DNA of 64,000 bases from Halolamina rubra (GTDB taxonomy: Archaea > Halobacteriota > Halobacteria > Halobacteriales > Haloferacaceae). The stretch spans positions 79,641-143,640 of the forward strand of contig NZ_BBJN01000039.1 of assembly GCF_000739555.1 (NCBI RefSeq), written 5' to 3'. Numbering within the stretch: position 1 is the first letter of the stretch; every line of letters starts with the position of its first letter. A program made the position numbers and the translations under genes. A model generated the notes under the pieces. The model searched no databases. It was given only the letters and a program-made list of their open reading frames with translations, and was not told where the DNA came from. This document shows, one piece after another, positions 61,630 to 64,000 of the stretch.

Positions 61630-62787
61630 CTACTCGTCGAGGCGCCAGAGCTCGGTCTGGGGGTCGACGACGTACTCGGTTCCCGCCTCCGTCACCCGAA
61701 CCATCTCCTCCTGTCCGACGTAGCCCCACTCCGTGTCGAGGCCGAGCTCCATCGTGTACACCTCGCCCGGCCTGACCTCTCCCTCGACGGACGCGCCGTA
61801 GCGCTCCCACTCCGGCCCCAGCAGCGTGCCGCCGTCGTGGGCGCTGCGGCCCACCTGGTGGCCGAACGCGTGGTCGAACAGCTCCCGATCCCGGGCGACC
61901 AGTTCCGCTCGGGCGCGAGCGTCGACGCGGTGGCCGACGGCGCCGGGTTCGAGCTCGTCGTACCCCGCCTCGATGGCGGCGCGCACGTCCTCGAACGCCT
62001 CGAGGAGCCCCTCTGGCGGCTCCCCGTTGACCCAGAGTCGCTGGAGGTCGGCCGCGTACTCGTCCTGCACGACGCCGAAGTCGACGTGGAGCAGTTCGCC
62101 CTCCGGCACCGTCCGGTCGCCGGGGAGGGTGTGCCCCACGTCGGCGGCGCCGCCGGCGTGGACAGTCGGGCAGTACTCCCACGACCACGCGCTGTCGTAG
62201 CCCGCGTCGCGCATGCGCTCGTGGAGGTAGTCAGCCACCTCGGACTCGGTGGTGTCGGGGGTCCACTCGTCGGCGGCGGCGTGGAGGAGGTCGAGCGTCG
62301 TCTCGGCCGCGGCGTCGATGCGCTCGTGCTCGGTGTCGGACTTGATCCCGCGCACGTCGGCGACGATGTCGCCGGCGCCGACGAACTCCCGGCCCGGGAG
62401 GAGGTCCTGGAGCCGGAGGTACATCCCGTGGGTGAGCCCGTCGGCGACGTTGTCGTCGCGGTCGAAGTTGATCGCCACCGTGTCGGCGGTGATCCGGGAG
62501 AGCGCCGCCCGGAGCGGCTTCTGGATCGCCTCGTCGTACGCCCGGACCTTGTGGACGCCCAGCTCCTCGGCGGTCGGCGCGTCGTGCTGGCCGAGGATCA
62601 CCGTCGACTCCTCGGGGCCGACGACGACCGCGGTCGGCCAGACCACGTCGAACCCCAGCACGTACGGCAGCGTCGGCTCGTGGATCTCGTCGGTCTCCCG
62701 GCAGAAGATCACCCACGCGTCGGCGTCGCTGTCCGCGACGGCGTCGCGGGCCTGTTCGACTTTCTCGGCGACGAGGCGCTCGTCCAT
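61630..62787 (-). CDS. M24-family metallopeptidase (Xaa-Pro type)
   Basis: This 385-residue creatinase/prolidase-fold peptidase has an N-terminal domain (1-150) followed by the pita-bread catalytic domain. All five metal ligands are visible: Asp in HVDFGVVQDEYAAD (two), His in FGHQVGRSAHD, Glu in YTMELGLD and Glu in GYVGQEEMVRV. It should cut after or before proline in dipeptides or N-termini. It is a cytoplasmic protein without signal peptide. Confidence 0.88.
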   Translation of the reverse strand: MDERLVAEKVEQARDAVADSDADAWVIFCRETDEIHEPTLPYVLGFDVVWPTAVVVGPEESTVILGQHDAPTAEELGVHKVRAYDEAIQKPLRAALSRITADTVAINFDRDDNVADGLTHGMYLRLQDLLPGREFVGAGDIVADVRGIKSDTEHERIDAAAETTLDLLHAAADEWTPDTTESEVADYLHERMRDAGYDSAWSWEYCPTVHAGGAADVGHTLPGDRTVPEGELLHVDFGVVQDEYAADLQRLWVNGEPPEGLLEAFEDVRAAIEAGYDELEPGAVGHRVDARARAELVARDRELFDHAFGHQVGRSAHDGGTLLGPEWERYGASVEGEVRPGEVYTMELGLDTEWGYVGQEEMVRVTEAGTEYVVDPQTELWRLDE

Positions 62788-62904
62788 ACGCGCCCCTGTC
62801 GCGGGCGAGGCTTAGCTTCCGGGGGAGCGGAACCGGCGTGGGACCGACCGGGCGTTTATGGGGGTTGCCACGTGACGTGCCACCGAACACCGAGGCGATC
62901 GTGA

Positions 62905-63450
62905 GTGATCGAGAAGGCACGCCGGGGGGTCCGCGGGCTGATCGACCGGATCAGGCCCGAGCGGATCCGTCCCACTCAGCCGCCGTCGACGCTCGTCGAC
63001 GCCGAGGGCCGGGAGATCGAGATCCGGCCCTACCGCGACGACGACTTCGAGGGGCTGGTCGAGATGTACGACACGTTCGACCCCGAGCAGCGGGCCCAGG
63101 GGACGCCGCCGCTCCAGCGGGACGAGATCAGAACGTGGATCGAGGGGCTGCTCGACGGGGTGAACGTCGTCGCGCTCCACGACGGCGAACCGGTGGGGCA
63201 CGTGAGCTTCGTCCCCGACGGCACCGACCGCCACGAGCTCGCGATCTTCGTCCACCAGGCGTACCAGCGCGCCGGGATCGGCAGCGCGCTCATGGCCACC
63301 GGGCTGGGGTACGCGCGGGAGCAGGGGATCGGCTACGTCTGGCTCACCGTGGAGACCTGGAAGCGCGACGTCCAGCGGTTCTACAGCCGCGCGGGCTTCT
63401 CGACGGTGAACCCGATGGGCGCCGCCCACCGGATGTCCCGGACGCTGTGA
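62905..63450 (+). CDS. GNAT-family N-acetyltransferase
   Basis: This 181-residue acetyltransferase has a basic N-terminal extension of about 30 residues (MIEKARRGVRGLIDRIRPER), then the GNAT fold. The acetyl-CoA loop is VHQAYQRAGIGSALM and the last conserved strand is WLTVETWKRDVQRFYSRAGF. It starts with GTG. A TATA-like TTTATG near 62855 implies a leader of about 20 bases. The substrate is unknown. Confidence 0.85.
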   Translation: MIEKARRGVRGLIDRIRPERIRPTQPPSTLVDAEGREIEIRPYRDDDFEGLVEMYDTFDPEQRAQGTPPLQRDEIRTWIEGLLDGVNVVALHDGEPVGHVSFVPDGTDRHELAIFVHQAYQRAGIGSALMATGLGYAREQGIGYVWLTVETWKRDVQRFYSRAGFSTVNPMGAAHRMSRTL

Positions 63451-63471
63451 CGGACCGCAGCGAAGCCGCCG

Positions 63472-64000
63472 CTACTCCGTTAGGACGAACGAGCCGACGA
63501 GGTAGACGCCGACGGCGACGACGAGCGCGCTCGCGACGCCAAGCAGCAGCGACGGCGGTTCGACCACGAAGCCGAGCGCGAGCATCAGGACGCCGCCCGC
63601 GTCCAGGCCGAGTCCGAACACCCCCGGCCCGGTGCTGCGGGAGCGTCGCTCGCTCGCCGGCTCGAGGCTGCTCGCCTCCTGAGCGGCGGAGTAGCTCAGC
63701 AGCCACGGGACGAACAGGAACGCGCCGACGCCGGTGAGCCCGCCCGCGGCGACGCCGTAGGGGACGCTGTCGAACAGCAGCACGCCGACCCAGGTGAACG
63801 TCGCGAGTTGCAGCACGCCGGCGCCGGCGCCGATGGTCGTCAGCCAGTCGATCGCTCATCTCGGCTGCGTCCTCAGCCATGCGCGACGCTGCGCCCGAGC
63901 TACTGAAAACGGGTCGGTTCGCGTCGTCGATCGACGCGGCGCCGACGTGGCGCTCGATGCGGGCGACGTTGCGCTGGTTGGCGTTCCACGCGGATGTCGA
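63472..64000 (-). pseudogene. Membrane protein, 3' part, likely frameshifted; 5' end beyond the window
   Basis: The C-terminal part (63472 to about 63860) encodes at least four hydrophobic helices, starting LTTIGAGAGVLQLATFTWVG and ending VAVGVYLVGSFVLTE. No ATG opens this frame; the first GTG is at 63816. Directly upstream another frame stays open to the window edge and reads NQRNVARIERHVGAASIDDA ... MAEDAAEMS with genome-typical codon use. Loss of a GC dinucleotide near 63860 would join them as ..EMSAIDWLTTIG. Either a frameshift or two genes is possible. Confidence 0.55.

Overview
The window is very GC-rich DNA coding for strongly acidic proteins. Promoters are TATA-like and often lie 24-31 bases upstream of the start codon, so many transcripts should be leaderless. 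Operons are packed with 1-4 base overlaps. Together with GTP cyclohydrolase III, HTH_10 regulators, Tat-exported redox enzymes and small haloarchaeal-type proteins, this points to a halophilic euryarchaeon (Halobacteria). No rRNA, tRNA, CRISPR array or insertion sequence was recognised, and no stretch over 300 bases lacks a gene.

Layout. (1) 1-9 kb: 3' part of a tungsten aldehyde ferredoxin oxidoreductase (AOR), an MDR dehydrogenase, an exported protein with a tiny membrane protein and an SSS-family symporter, an M28-like peptidase, an SDR enzyme and an F420-type luciferase-like oxidoreductase. (2) 9-13 kb: a PurD-like ATP-grasp protein, a PD-(D/E)XK nuclease-like protein and a soluble PAS histidine kinase. 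(3) 13-25 kb: an aromatic/acyl-CoA catabolic island. It holds thioesterases, crotonases, 3-hydroxyacyl-CoA dehydrogenase, an SCP-x-like thiolase paired with an HMG-CoA-synthase-like/DUF35 fusion, phenylacetate-CoA ligase, a MaoC hydratase, and paaABCD with a divergent HTH_10 regulator and a paaG-like isomerase. (4) 25-33 kb: MoxR ATPase, asparaginase and an AddB/AddA-like helicase-nuclease pair. (5) 33.6-46 kb: a respiratory formate dehydrogenase operon, a divergent HdrA/MvhD-like multi-[4Fe-4S] protein with a TorD-like chaperone, and a six-gene operon headed by an AOR homologue lacking every cluster cysteine. (6) 46-64 kb: mostly housekeeping genes (Rieske protein, superoxide dismutase, pirin, threonine ammonia-lyase, PfkB kinase, BtpA and HisG-like proteins, GTP cyclohydrolase III, HAD phosphatase, SurE, rhomboid protease, MFS carrier, M24 peptidase, GNAT).

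How it works together. The paa island can activate phenylacetate (PaaK), epoxidise the ring (PaaABCD), isomerise (PaaG), probably open the ring with the stand-alone MaoC protein, and finish by beta-oxidation. No PaaE reductase or PaaZ aldehyde dehydrogenase is present. The formate dehydrogenase would face outward through its Tat signal and pass electrons through a four-cluster ferredoxin to a cytochrome b.

Five genes carry apparent frameshifts (near 734, 5523, 8552, 18637 and 63860). Four look like single-base losses within otherwise intact genes, so sequencing or assembly error is at least as likely as real decay. Three short two-copy tandem duplications (35, 71 and 71 bp) sit just after stop codons, and two of them carry inverted repeats.
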